Part shown: positions 15,416 to 21,434 of the stretch, in pieces | Layout: the number at the start of each line of letters is the position of its first letter | How positions within the stretch are numbered: position 1 is the stretch's first letter | Origin: JAWVZB01 sp033722375 | GTDB taxonomy: Bacteria > Actinomycetota > Nitriliruptoria > Nitriliruptorales > Nitriliruptoraceae | Direction of reading: 5' to 3' | Assembly: GCA_033722375.1 (NCBI GenBank) | Contig: JAWVZB010000053.1 | Location: 1-21,434, forward strand | DNA: 21,434 nt | Made by a program: the position numbers and the translations under genes | Notes under the pieces: generated by a model | What the model saw: only the letters and a program-made list of their open reading frames with translations | Database searches by the model: none | What the model was told of the DNA's origin: nothing

Positions 15416-16195
15416 CTACCTCCCGTAGCGACGATGGCGGCGCTGGTAGTCCCGCAGCGCCCGGAGGAAATCGATGCGGCGGAACTCGGGCCAGTACGGG
15501 TCGCAGAAGTAGAACTCGCTGTGGGCCGACTGCCACAGCAGGAACCCCGACAGCCGGACTTCGCCGGAGGTACGGATGATCAGGTCGGGGTCGGGGAAGC
15601 CGGTCGTGTAGAGGTGGTCGCCGATGTCCTCGGGGCGCAGATCCTGGGCGACCTGGGCGATGTCGTCACCACGTTCGGCGCGGGCTTCGAGCAGGCTGCG
15701 GAGGGCGTCGGTGATCTCCTGGCGGCCGCCGTAGCCAACCGCGAGCTGGAGGAAGAAGCGGTCGTGATCGCTCGTGGCCTCCTCGGCCTGCTTGAGCTTG
15801 TGCCGCACGTCGACGGGGAGCAGGTCGAGCGCCCCGACCGCGGTGACCTGGAGCTGGCGTTCGGTCGCCTTGGGGTGGGTCGCGATCCGGGTGACCGTGT
15901 CGCTGATGATGTCGAGGAGGGCGGCGACCTCGGCCGAGTCACGGTCGAGGTTGTCGGTCGAGAGCAGCCACAAGGTGACGTAGGGGATGTCGAGCTCCCA
16001 GCACCAGTCGAGGAACTCCTCGATCTTGCGTGCCCCGGCGAGGTGGCCGGCGCTGGGGCTCTCGAGACCCTTCTCCTCCGCGAACCGGCGGTTGCCGTCG
16101 AGGATCACGCCGACGTGTCGTGGCAGGGGCAGCCCCGCCAGCTCGCGTTCGAGCCGGCGCTCGTATACCCGGTAGACGAGGTCTCCGACGCCCAT
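15416..16195 (-). CDS. uppS: cis-Prenyltransferase (UppS / Rv1086-like isoprenyl diphosphate synthase)
   Basis: The enzyme condenses isopentenyl diphosphate onto an allylic diphosphate with Z geometry, at the start of the polyprenyl carrier pathway for cell wall synthesis. The 259-residue chain has the family markers: ILDGNRRFAEEKG (31-43) with catalytic D33, LLSTDN (77-82), GYGGRQEI (154-161), and the diphosphate-binding IIRTSGEVRLSGFLLWQSAHSEFYF (216-240). The N-terminus (VYRVYERRLERELAGLPLPRHV) and the C-terminal LRALRDYQRRHRRYGR closely match what I recall of mycobacterial Rv1086. Rv1086 makes the short product Z,E-farnesyl diphosphate, so this may be a short-chain enzyme rather than a true undecaprenyl/decaprenyl synthase. 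TACAGT seven bases before the ATG suggests a leaderless mRNA. It is divergent from greA. Confidence 0.92.
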   Translation of the reverse strand: MGVGDLVYRVYERRLERELAGLPLPRHVGVILDGNRRFAEEKGLESPSAGHLAGARKIEEFLDWCWELDIPYVTLWLLSTDNLDRDSAEVAALLDIISDTVTRIATHPKATERQLQVTAVGALDLLPVDVRHKLKQAEEATSDHDRFFLQLAVGYGGRQEITDALRSLLEARAERGDDIAQVAQDLRPEDIGDHLYTTGFPDPDLIIRTSGEVRLSGFLLWQSAHSEFYFCDPYWPEFRRIDFLRALRDYQRRHRRYGR

Positions 16196-16202
16196 GACCG
16201 CG

Positions 16203-16212
16203 ACTGTACTCT
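16203..16212. promoter_or_regulatory. Overlapping divergent -10 hexamers for uppS and greA
   Basis: On the minus strand TACAGT (16203-16208) ends seven bases before the uppS-like ATG. On the plus strand TACTCT (16207-16212) would start greA RNA near 16219, which gives a leader of about 34 bases that includes GGAGGA. The two hexamers share two bases, so polymerase could not melt both at once. The assignment rests on the TANNNT pattern and spacing to the starts; no clear -35 elements are seen. Confidence 0.5.
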
Positions 16213-16252
16213 CGGCGGCTCACCGCACGGCCAACCCGGAGGACCCATCACC

Positions 16253-16714
16253 GTGAGCGAGACGTGGCTGAGTCAAGAGGCCTACGACCGGCTCGAGGCC
16301 GAGCTCGAGGAACTCAAGACCGAAGGGCGTCCGCAGATCTCGAAGGAGATCGAGATCGCCCGCCAGCACGGCGACCTCCGCGAGAACGCCGAGTACCACG
16401 CCGCGAAGGACGAGCAGGGCAAGATGGAGGCCCGGATCCGCCAGCTCGAGGCGCTCCTGCGGAACGCCAAGATCGGCGAACCCGAGGGCACCGACGAGGT
16501 GAAGCCGGGCCTGATCGTGACCCTCGAGATCTTCGGGGACGAGGAGACCTACCTCGTCGGCAGCCGTGAGGACAGCCACGAGACCCACGAGGTCCTGTCG
16601 GCCGACTCGCCACTCGGGAAGGCGGTCATGGGCGCCAAGCCCGGCGACACGGTGGAGGCAGAGGCACCCGCCGGCGCCTACGAGGTGACGGTCAAGGAGA
16701 TCTCGACCCCCTGA
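16253..16714 (+). CDS. greA: Transcription elongation factor GreA
   Basis: GreA enters the RNA polymerase secondary channel and triggers cleavage of backtracked RNA. The 153-residue length is normal. The N-terminal coiled coil runs to about residue 72 and carries the acidic tip HGDLRENAEYHAAKDEQG with the conserved D41 and E44. The C-terminal FKBP-like domain includes SPLGKAVMGAKPGDTVEAEAPAG. The GTG at 16253 is chosen because GGAGGA (16238-16243) lies nine bases upstream and the product then begins at the usual place. Longer upstream reading of this frame crosses the divergent promoter. It is convergent with the coiled-coil gene, with 16 bases between stops. Confidence 0.96.
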   Translation: MSETWLSQEAYDRLEAELEELKTEGRPQISKEIEIARQHGDLRENAEYHAAKDEQGKMEARIRQLEALLRNAKIGEPEGTDEVKPGLIVTLEIFGDEETYLVGSREDSHETHEVLSADSPLGKAVMGAKPGDTVEAEAPAGAYEVTVKEISTP

Positions 16715-16730
16715 CCTCGTAGGGCTGCCT

Positions 16731-18380
16731 TCAGTCGCCGGCCGGCCGCTCGAAGAAGGTCGGGGTCTCCTCACGGTCGGGGCGCTGCTGACGGCTCCGG
16801 CGCACGGCGCTGGCGATCGCCTTCCCGGCGGCGCGGGCCAGCCGCTCGGTCTCGCCCAGCCGCTCGCCGAGCTCGGCGCTGCGCGCAGCGAGCTCCCGCA
16901 CCTCTTGCCGCAGGGCGGCCCGTTCCTGGGCCTCCTGCTCGAGTCGCTCGACGCTGGACGCGATCTGCCGGAGCTGCTCGCGGGCCGACTCGGCGTTGCC
17001 GGAGACCGTTGACAGCTCTTGGCGCAGTTCGTGGAGCGCTGCCTCGTCGGTCCTCGGGGTCTCCTCCCCACCGTTCTCGACCGCGCTCCGCAGCCGCTCG
17101 ACCTCGCCCGCGAGCTGGCCGACCCGGGCCTCGACGGGATCGAGCGCGGCCAGGCGCTCGTCACGGCGGGCGGCCGCCTCGCGGAACGCATCGTGATCCG
17201 CACTGAGGCTGGCCACACGGTTCGTGAGCTGGCTCGCGATCTGCCCGACGGCACTCGCGACCTTGGATTGGAGGACGTCGAGCCTGGTGGAGATCTCGTC
17301 GAGGTCGCGCCGGATCTGGTCGTCCTCGGCGTGCCGCCGGGCTCCGGCGGCCTCGACCTTGCCGTGGAGCTCCTCGACGACACCGGCGACCTCGTCGAGC
17401 CGGGACCCGGTCTCGTCGACCGCTGTGCGGCGGGCCTCGCGTTCGGCCGCGAGCTGACCGCGGAGATCGGCGGCGGTCTCCTCGATCCGGCGGGCGATGT
17501 CTCGGGTCCCGGCGATCCAGCGCTCTTCGAGGTCGGCGACCGTCGCCGCGAGATCGTGTGCCGCGGACTGCTCGACCCCCTCCACCCGGTCCTCGAGATC
17601 GGTCCGGTTGAGGTTGATCGACGCGCGGAGCTCGCCCACGGCGGCGTCCAGCTCCCGTCGCAACCCCTCCAACCGTTCCGCCAGCTCTTCTGCTGCCGCG
17701 GACTGAGCCTCCTCGGCGCGGACCACCCGCTGCTCGATCCGACGCTCGAGTCGGCTCGAGGCCTCGGCGAGGGCCTGCTCGTTGGCGGTCGAGGACGCCT
17801 CGAGGTCGGTCGCGAGTCGCTCGGTCCTGGATTCGAGTGCGGAGGCGCGCTCGGTCAGCTCCGAGGTCCGTTGCTGGATGGACTCGGTGGCGGAGCGCAG
17901 CTCCCCTCGGAGGGTCGCCTCCGCCTCCTCCAGGCGGACCACGGCGTCGGCGACCTGGGGGCTGAGCTCGTTCCGCAGCTCGTCCAACTGGACCCGCGCC
18001 GTCTCCTCGGCCTCGGCCACCATCGTCGAGAACCGGGACTCGAACGTCGACCACGCCTCACGCTGCTCGTCGGTGGAGCTCTTGACGAGCTCGAGTGCGT
18101 CCTCGATCCGGGCCCGCATCAGCTCGAGCTCGCCCCGCCGGGAGCGGTCCGCCTCGCGGCGGCGCTGATCGCGACGTTCGAGCTCCTGCTCCATGTCCTG
18201 GATCCGCGCCTCGAGGTGCGCGATGGCCTCCTGTGCCTCGATCTCGTCGAGCACGCTCGCGACGTCGGGGCGGGCCGTCTCGTCGGCCTGGGGCCGTTCG
18301 CTCTCGTCGTCGGCCAGCAGTCCGTCCTCGATGGCAGCGACGAGCTGGTCCGAGGACTCCTCGTGCGGGGTGTCGCTCAC
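16731..18380 (-). CDS. Long coiled-coil protein of unknown function
   Basis: I do not recognise a named family. The 549-residue product is acidic at its N-terminus (about 1-45). From about 45 to 530 it is almost entirely heptad-like helix rich in Glu, Arg, Ala and Leu, for example AIAHLEARIQDMEQELERRDQ and SRLDEVAGVVEELHGKVEAA. A short basic tail (AVRRSRQQRPDREE) precedes the end. No signal peptide, membrane helix, Walker motif or cysteine is visible. This resembles scaffold, cytoskeletal or SMC-arm-like coils, so any similarity to kinesin, SMC or apolipoprotein families would be by composition only. The GTG at 18378 is well supported by AGGAGG six bases upstream. It diverges from the LuxR-type regulator gene, which may control it. 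Confidence 0.75.
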   Translation of the reverse strand: MSDTPHEESSDQLVAAIEDGLLADDESERPQADETARPDVASVLDEIEAQEAIAHLEARIQDMEQELERRDQRRREADRSRRGELELMRARIEDALELVKSSTDEQREAWSTFESRFSTMVAEAEETARVQLDELRNELSPQVADAVVRLEEAEATLRGELRSATESIQQRTSELTERASALESRTERLATDLEASSTANEQALAEASSRLERRIEQRVVRAEEAQSAAAEELAERLEGLRRELDAAVGELRASINLNRTDLEDRVEGVEQSAAHDLAATVADLEERWIAGTRDIARRIEETAADLRGQLAAEREARRTAVDETGSRLDEVAGVVEELHGKVEAAGARRHAEDDQIRRDLDEISTRLDVLQSKVASAVGQIASQLTNRVASLSADHDAFREAAARRDERLAALDPVEARVGQLAGEVERLRSAVENGGEETPRTDEAALHELRQELSTVSGNAESAREQLRQIASSVERLEQEAQERAALRQEVRELAARSAELGERLGETERLARAAGKAIASAVRRSRQQRPDREETPTFFERPAGD

Positions 18381-18467
18381 GGGTCGCCTCCTGGTCGGCG
18401 GTCGATCTCCGGAAGGGTCAGGATCACCGACCGGACGACCACATCGCGTTCATGCACTAGTCAGAAA

Positions 18468-18528
18468 GAGTCATCGCCTGTCCCCGGAAACGGTCCGTTT
18501 GGGCCGCGCGCGGGGCGCTGGATGACTC
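18468..18528. promoter_or_regulatory. Nested inverted repeats in the divergent regulator/coiled-coil gap
   Basis: The 249-bp gap between the coiled-coil gene and the LuxR-type regulator contains two inverted repeats. GAGTCATC (18468-18475) and GATGACTC (18521-18528) are perfect 8-bp arms 45 bases apart. Between them lies a compact palindrome, AAACGGTCCGTTT (18488-18500). The AT-rich ends of the small palindrome stand out in this GC-rich DNA. The placement fits an operator, perhaps for the regulator itself. A possible plus-strand -10, TACCGT, occurs near 18570. No function is shown by sequence alone. Confidence 0.45.
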
Positions 18529-18629
18529 CATCATGGTAGGTGCGGAAGGCTCCGCTGGCAGCGGGCGGTACCGTGTCACGCTTCAGCCAGCAGAGACGGC
18601 CGCGCGGACCGATCCGTCGAGAGGACGGG

Positions 18630-19295
18630 ATGGCGACCGAACAGCAGACCGGAAACAAGCCAGCCACCGGAACGATCTCGGTGGTGATCGCAGACGACCG
18701 CCCGGTGATCCGGGGCGGGGTCGCGGCCGTGCTCGATCGCGACCTGGACATCGTGGCGGATTGTGACCTCGACCACCTCGTCGAGATCGTCGAGCGTGAG
18801 CAGCCGGACGTCGTCGTCATGACGGTCCGCGAGAACGATCCCGACCCGTTCCGCGTCGTCGCCAGCGTGAAGTCGCTCCGCCCCGACACGAAGGTGCTCG
18901 TGGTTGGCGACGGCGCCAGCGTGGTCGATCTCCGTGAGGCCGTGATCGCCGGTGTCGACAGCTACCTCCTCACCAACGCCCCGCCGGCCGAGATCGTCTC
19001 GGCGGTCCAGGCGACCGCTGCCGGCGAACGCACGGTGTCGCCCGAGGTCGCGATGCAGCTCGCCGGGTCGTGGAAGGACGCCCCGATCGACGACGAGGGG
19101 ACCTCGCTGACGCCCCGCGAGCTCGAGGTCCTCCAGTTGCTGGCCGAGGGTCTCACGAACGCACAGGTCGGCGAGCGGCTCGGCGTGTCGGCACGGACCA
19201 TCAAGACCCACGTGCAGAACCTGCTCGCGAAACTCGACGTGCCGGACCGCACCGGGGCGGTCGCCCGTGGCTTCCGGCTGGGGCTGATCCGCTGA
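18630..19295 (+). CDS. LuxR/NarL-type regulator with degenerate receiver domain
   Basis: The 221-residue protein has the layout of a NarL-family response regulator: receiver-like domain (about 15-130) and LuxR helix-turn-helix (about 159-221: LTPRELEVLQLLAEGLTNAQVGERLGVSARTIKTHVQNLLAKLDV). The acidic pair D22-D23 is kept. The phosphate-accepting Asp is replaced by T65 (VVVMTVRE), the conserved Thr/Ser site reads VVGDG, and the conserved Lys is T115 in SYLLTNA. Phosphorylation by a histidine kinase is therefore unlikely, and none is encoded nearby. I prefer the ATG at 18630, with GAGAGG (18619-18624) five bases upstream, to a GTG at 18540. Divergent from the coiled-coil gene; convergent with the Nudix gene. 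Confidence 0.88.
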   Translation: MATEQQTGNKPATGTISVVIADDRPVIRGGVAAVLDRDLDIVADCDLDHLVEIVEREQPDVVVMTVRENDPDPFRVVASVKSLRPDTKVLVVGDGASVVDLREAVIAGVDSYLLTNAPPAEIVSAVQATAAGERTVSPEVAMQLAGSWKDAPIDDEGTSLTPRELEVLQLLAEGLTNAQVGERLGVSARTIKTHVQNLLAKLDVPDRTGAVARGFRLGLIR

Positions 19296-19302
19296 GTGCC
19301 GG

Positions 19303-20130
19303 CTACCGACCCCCGCGGGCGAGTTCCACGCCCCGCCGGGCGAGCGGCACGAGCTCGAGGCCGTCCGCGTCGTCCAGCGCGATCCACGCCGCCATGTCGG
19401 TCGACCCTCCCTGCTCGTCGCGCGGGGTCGCTCCCCCGGGCACGCGGGCCGCATAGAGGATCCGAACGCTGTGCCAGTCGTCGCCCGAGTGCGACCGGTC
19501 CGGGTCGATGTGGACCGAATCGACCGTGAGGACGTCGACGAGGTCGGCCTCGAGTCCGGTCTCTTCGCGGATCTCGCGGCGCGCACCGGCGGCCGGGTCC
19601 TCGCCATGGCTCAGCCCCCCGCCCGGCAGCGTCCAGGCGCCCGCCCCCGGGTAGCCCTCGGCGATGCGCGCGAGCAGGATCCGGTCCCCGTCGGTGATGA
19701 CGCCGTAGGCGGCCAGCCGGATGCGGCGTCGCGCGCCCGCCCCGCCGGCGGGGTAGGTCTCCTCGGGGTGGTCGAGGCCGTGCCCGAGCCAGCCGACCTG
19801 CTGCTTGAGGATCTCGTAGGCCTCGAGCTTCGCGAGCTCGCTGCCCGACTCCTCGGCCCGCTCGACCGCCTCGCGCATCCGCGCGACCGTCGCGGTCCCG
19901 AGCTCGAGGAGTCCCTCGCTGCCAGCCGACGCCCAGCGCGCCAGCACGTAGCGGACCAGCGCCCCGACCGGCAGGTCGAGGTTGGACGCCATGTTCGCGA
20001 CCGTCTGCAGCGGGTCGAGCTGGGTGTAGGCGGCGACTTCCGCCTTGAAGTTGGCGTCGGGGTCGTCAGGATCGACCGGACCCGACCAGCGTTCGAGGCG
20101 GACGGTCGGCTCGTCCTCGCCGGGGGTCAC
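19303..20130 (-). CDS. DUF6027-like domain fused to a Nudix hydrolase
   Basis: The 275-residue product has two parts. Residues about 8-120 (LERWSGPVDPDDPDANFKAEVAAYTQLDPLQTVANMASNLDLPVGALVRYVLARWASAGSEGLLELG) resemble the small actinobacterial DUF6027 family, from memory and unverified. Residues about 135-270 are a Nudix domain with a complete box from G171 to L193 (REIREETGL), which binds metal and cleaves a nucleoside-diphosphate-linked substrate. The substrate is not predictable. Starting at GTG 20128-20130, the gene follows the thiolase stop by 19 bases on the same strand, so it is probably translated from the thiolase mRNA. Its ribosome site is poor (GACGAG). It converges with the LuxR-type regulator, with seven bases between stops. 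Confidence 0.85.
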   Translation of the reverse strand: MTPGEDEPTVRLERWSGPVDPDDPDANFKAEVAAYTQLDPLQTVANMASNLDLPVGALVRYVLARWASAGSEGLLELGTATVARMREAVERAEESGSELAKLEAYEILKQQVGWLGHGLDHPEETYPAGGAGARRRIRLAAYGVITDGDRILLARIAEGYPGAGAWTLPGGGLSHGEDPAAGARREIREETGLEADLVDVLTVDSVHIDPDRSHSGDDWHSVRILYAARVPGGATPRDEQGGSTDMAAWIALDDADGLELVPLARRGVELARGGR

Positions 20131-20149
20131 CTCGTCAGCAGGCAGCGGT

Positions 20150-21370
20150 CTACTTCAGCCGCTCGACGATCATCGCCATGCCTTGGCCGCCGCCGACGCA
20201 CATGGTCTCGAGCCCGAAGGTGCCGTCGCGGTGGTCGAGGCCGTTCAGGAGCGTGCCGGTGATCCGGGCGCCGGTCATCCCGAAGGGGTGCCCGACGGCG
20301 ATCGATCCGCCGTGGGGGTTGAGCTTCTCGAAGTCCACCCCGAGCTCCCGCGCCGAGGGGATCACCTGGGCCGCGAAGGCCTCGTTGATCTCGACGATGT
20401 CCATGTCGTCGATCGTCATGCCGGCGTGGTCGAGCGCCTGCTTCGAGGCCTCGATGGGACCGAGCCCCATGATCTCGGGGTTCAGTGCCGACACGCCGGT
20501 GGCGACGATCCGCGCCGATGGTTCGATCCCGAGCTCCTCGGCCTTCGTGTCGCTCATCACGACCACCGCAGCCGCGCCGTCGTTCAGCGGGCAGGCGTTG
20601 CCGGCCGTGACGCGACCGTCGGGGCGGAAGACCGGCTGGAGCTCGGCCATCTTCTCACGCTCGCTGTTGGGGCGGGGCGAGTCGTCTTCGGACATGGTGC
20701 CGCCGTTCGGGAGCTCGACCGGCGTGATCTCGTTCTCCCAGAAGCCTTCGGCCTTCGCCTTGGCGTAGCGCATCTGGGACTCGTAGGCGAAGTCGTCCAT
20801 CTCCTCGCGGGAGACGTCTTTCAGCAGCGCCACGTTCTCGGCGGTCTGGCCCATCGGGATGTAGATGTCGGGGAGCTTGTCGAGCTCGCGGGGGTTGACC
20901 CACTCGTCCGCTCCGTTCTCCGCCGCCTCTTCGGTGCGTGCCTGGGCCTCGTCGAACTTGGGGTTCTGGGTGTCTTCCAGCGAGTCGGAGTTGCCCTTGG
21001 TGTAGCGGCTCACCATCTCGACGCCCGCGGAGACGAAGGCGTCGCCCTCGCCGGCCTTGATGGCGTGGAAGGCCATACGGGTCGTCTGGAGCGACGAGGC
21101 GCAGTAGCGGGTCAGGGTGGTCCCCGGCACGTCGTCCCAGCCGAGGAGCGTGGCGACGACCCGGGCCATGTTGAAGCCCTGCTCGCCGCCGGGGAGCCCG
21201 CAGCCGAGATGGAGGTCGACGATGTCGCTCGGGTCGAGCTCGGGCACCTGGTCCATCGCGGCCTGGATGATTGTCGCGGTGAGGTCGTCGGGACGGAGCT
21301 CGGTCATCGACCCCTTGAACGCGCGGCCGATCGGGGAGCGGGCGGTGGCGACGATCACGGCTTCGGCCAT
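20150..21370 (-). CDS. Thiolase, acetyl-CoA C-acetyltransferase
   Basis: This is a cytoplasmic thiolase that cleaves or forms 3-ketoacyl-CoA, for beta-oxidation or acetoacetyl-CoA synthesis. The 406-residue chain is of normal length with all catalytic parts: nucleophile C90 (RYCASSLQ), NEAFA (329-333), H361 in GGSIAVGHPFGMTGAR, and second Cys C391 in CVGGGQG. GNACPLNDGAAAV takes the place of the usual GN-x-S-x-x-NDGA. The insertion at about 125-160 (NSDSLEDTQNPKFDEAQARTEEAAENGADEW) is polar. The ATG at 21368 has GAGGAGG six bases upstream. A possible -10, TAGTCT (21408-21413), lies further upstream on the minus strand. Chain-length preference cannot be read, so I give no fadA or phaA symbol. 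Confidence 0.93.
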   Translation of the reverse strand: MAEAVIVATARSPIGRAFKGSMTELRPDDLTATIIQAAMDQVPELDPSDIVDLHLGCGLPGGEQGFNMARVVATLLGWDDVPGTTLTRYCASSLQTTRMAFHAIKAGEGDAFVSAGVEMVSRYTKGNSDSLEDTQNPKFDEAQARTEEAAENGADEWVNPRELDKLPDIYIPMGQTAENVALLKDVSREEMDDFAYESQMRYAKAKAEGFWENEITPVELPNGGTMSEDDSPRPNSEREKMAELQPVFRPDGRVTAGNACPLNDGAAAVVVMSDTKAEELGIEPSARIVATGVSALNPEIMGLGPIEASKQALDHAGMTIDDMDIVEINEAFAAQVIPSARELGVDFEKLNPHGGSIAVGHPFGMTGARITGTLLNGLDHRDGTFGLETMCVGGGQGMAMIVERLK

Positions 21371-21407
21371 GGGGATCCTCCTCGGGGCGGGGGGAGAGAC
21401 AACGTCG

Positions 21408-21413
21408 AGACTA
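21408..21413 (-). promoter_or_regulatory. Possible -10 element of the thiolase operon
   Basis: TAGTCT on the minus strand fits TANNNT and would give a leader of roughly 30 bases containing the GAGGAGG ribosome site. The -35 position falls near the window edge and is not recognisable. Confidence 0.35.
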
Positions 21414-21434
21414 CTCCTGGCCTTCCCCGACGTC

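Noticed and set aside
15434..16252. Upstream extension of greA in the same frame
   Set aside because: It would run antisense through the whole uppS-like gene and the divergent promoter. The GGAGGA-GTG at 16253 gives a normal GreA.
16737..16746. GCCGGCCGGC palindrome near the convergent greA/coiled-coil ends as a terminator
   Set aside because: It lies inside the last codons of the coiled-coil gene, has no loop or T-run, and such palindromes are common at this GC content.
17019..18539. 506-codon plus-strand frame opposite the coiled-coil gene
   Set aside because: The minus frame has an excellent ribosome site and continuous heptads; the plus frame is a mirror of its biased codons and starts without a ribosome site.
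18540..18629. Longer LuxR-type regulator starting at GTG 18540
   Set aside because: The extra 30 residues are Arg/Pro-rich and unlike receiver domains, and the GTG has no ribosome site; ATG 18630 has one.
1..21434. tRNA, rRNA, CRISPR array, insertion sequence or prophage
   Set aside because: No cloverleaf-like sequence, spaced repeat series, transposase motif or phage structural protein was seen anywhere in the window.

Overview
The window is high-GC, gene-dense bacterial DNA with GTG/ATG starts, TANNNT -10 hexamers and several families typical of Actinobacteria: PstB with an 11-bp-period PHO box, GlpX, a PIN-PhoH ATPase, a short cis-prenyltransferase ending like mycobacterial Rv1086, SARP/BTAD regulators and a DUF6027-like domain. 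It most likely comes from an actinobacterium. A deep-branching lineage such as Nitriliruptoria or Acidimicrobiia is possible, but the sequence alone does not settle the class.

Layout, left to right. (1) 1-1137: pstB on the minus strand with a PHO box, ending in a hairpin repeat that recurs over the ribosome site of the next (truncated) gene. (2) 1138-4796: an alpha/beta hydrolase (+) converging on a minus-strand pair, a crotonase-fold protein and glpX, then a SirB1-like protein (+) that diverges from the crotonase through a mirrored promoter. (3) 4789-13649: two very large minus-strand regulator genes, probably one operon. The first encodes a 1759-residue chain with winged helix, BTAD, Ser/Thr kinase, nSTAND1 ATPase, one membrane helix and about 14 WD40-like units. 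The second encodes a 1205-residue AfsR-like winged helix-BTAD-ATPase-TPR protein. (4) 13774-16714: phoH (broken by one frameshift), a 290-bp hairpin-rich gap, the cis-prenyltransferase, and divergent greA. (5) 16731-19295: a long coiled-coil protein divergent from a LuxR-type regulator whose receiver lacks its phosphorylation residues. (6) 19303-21370: a DUF6027-like/Nudix fusion downstream of a thiolase.

The set greA, cis-prenyltransferase, phoH and glpX, with thiolase and crotonase genes nearby, resembles the Mycobacterium tuberculosis Rv1070c-Rv1099c neighbourhood. The two giant regulator genes lie between glpX and phoH, so they look like a lineage-specific insertion into a conserved housekeeping block.

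The most interesting system is the giant regulator pair. It has the parts of the Streptomyces AfsK/AfsR pathway (a kinase with a beta-propeller, and a SARP-ATPase-TPR regulator). Here, however, the kinase polypeptide also carries its own DNA-binding domain, a STAND ATPase and a membrane anchor, so one chain could run from an outside sensor to DNA.
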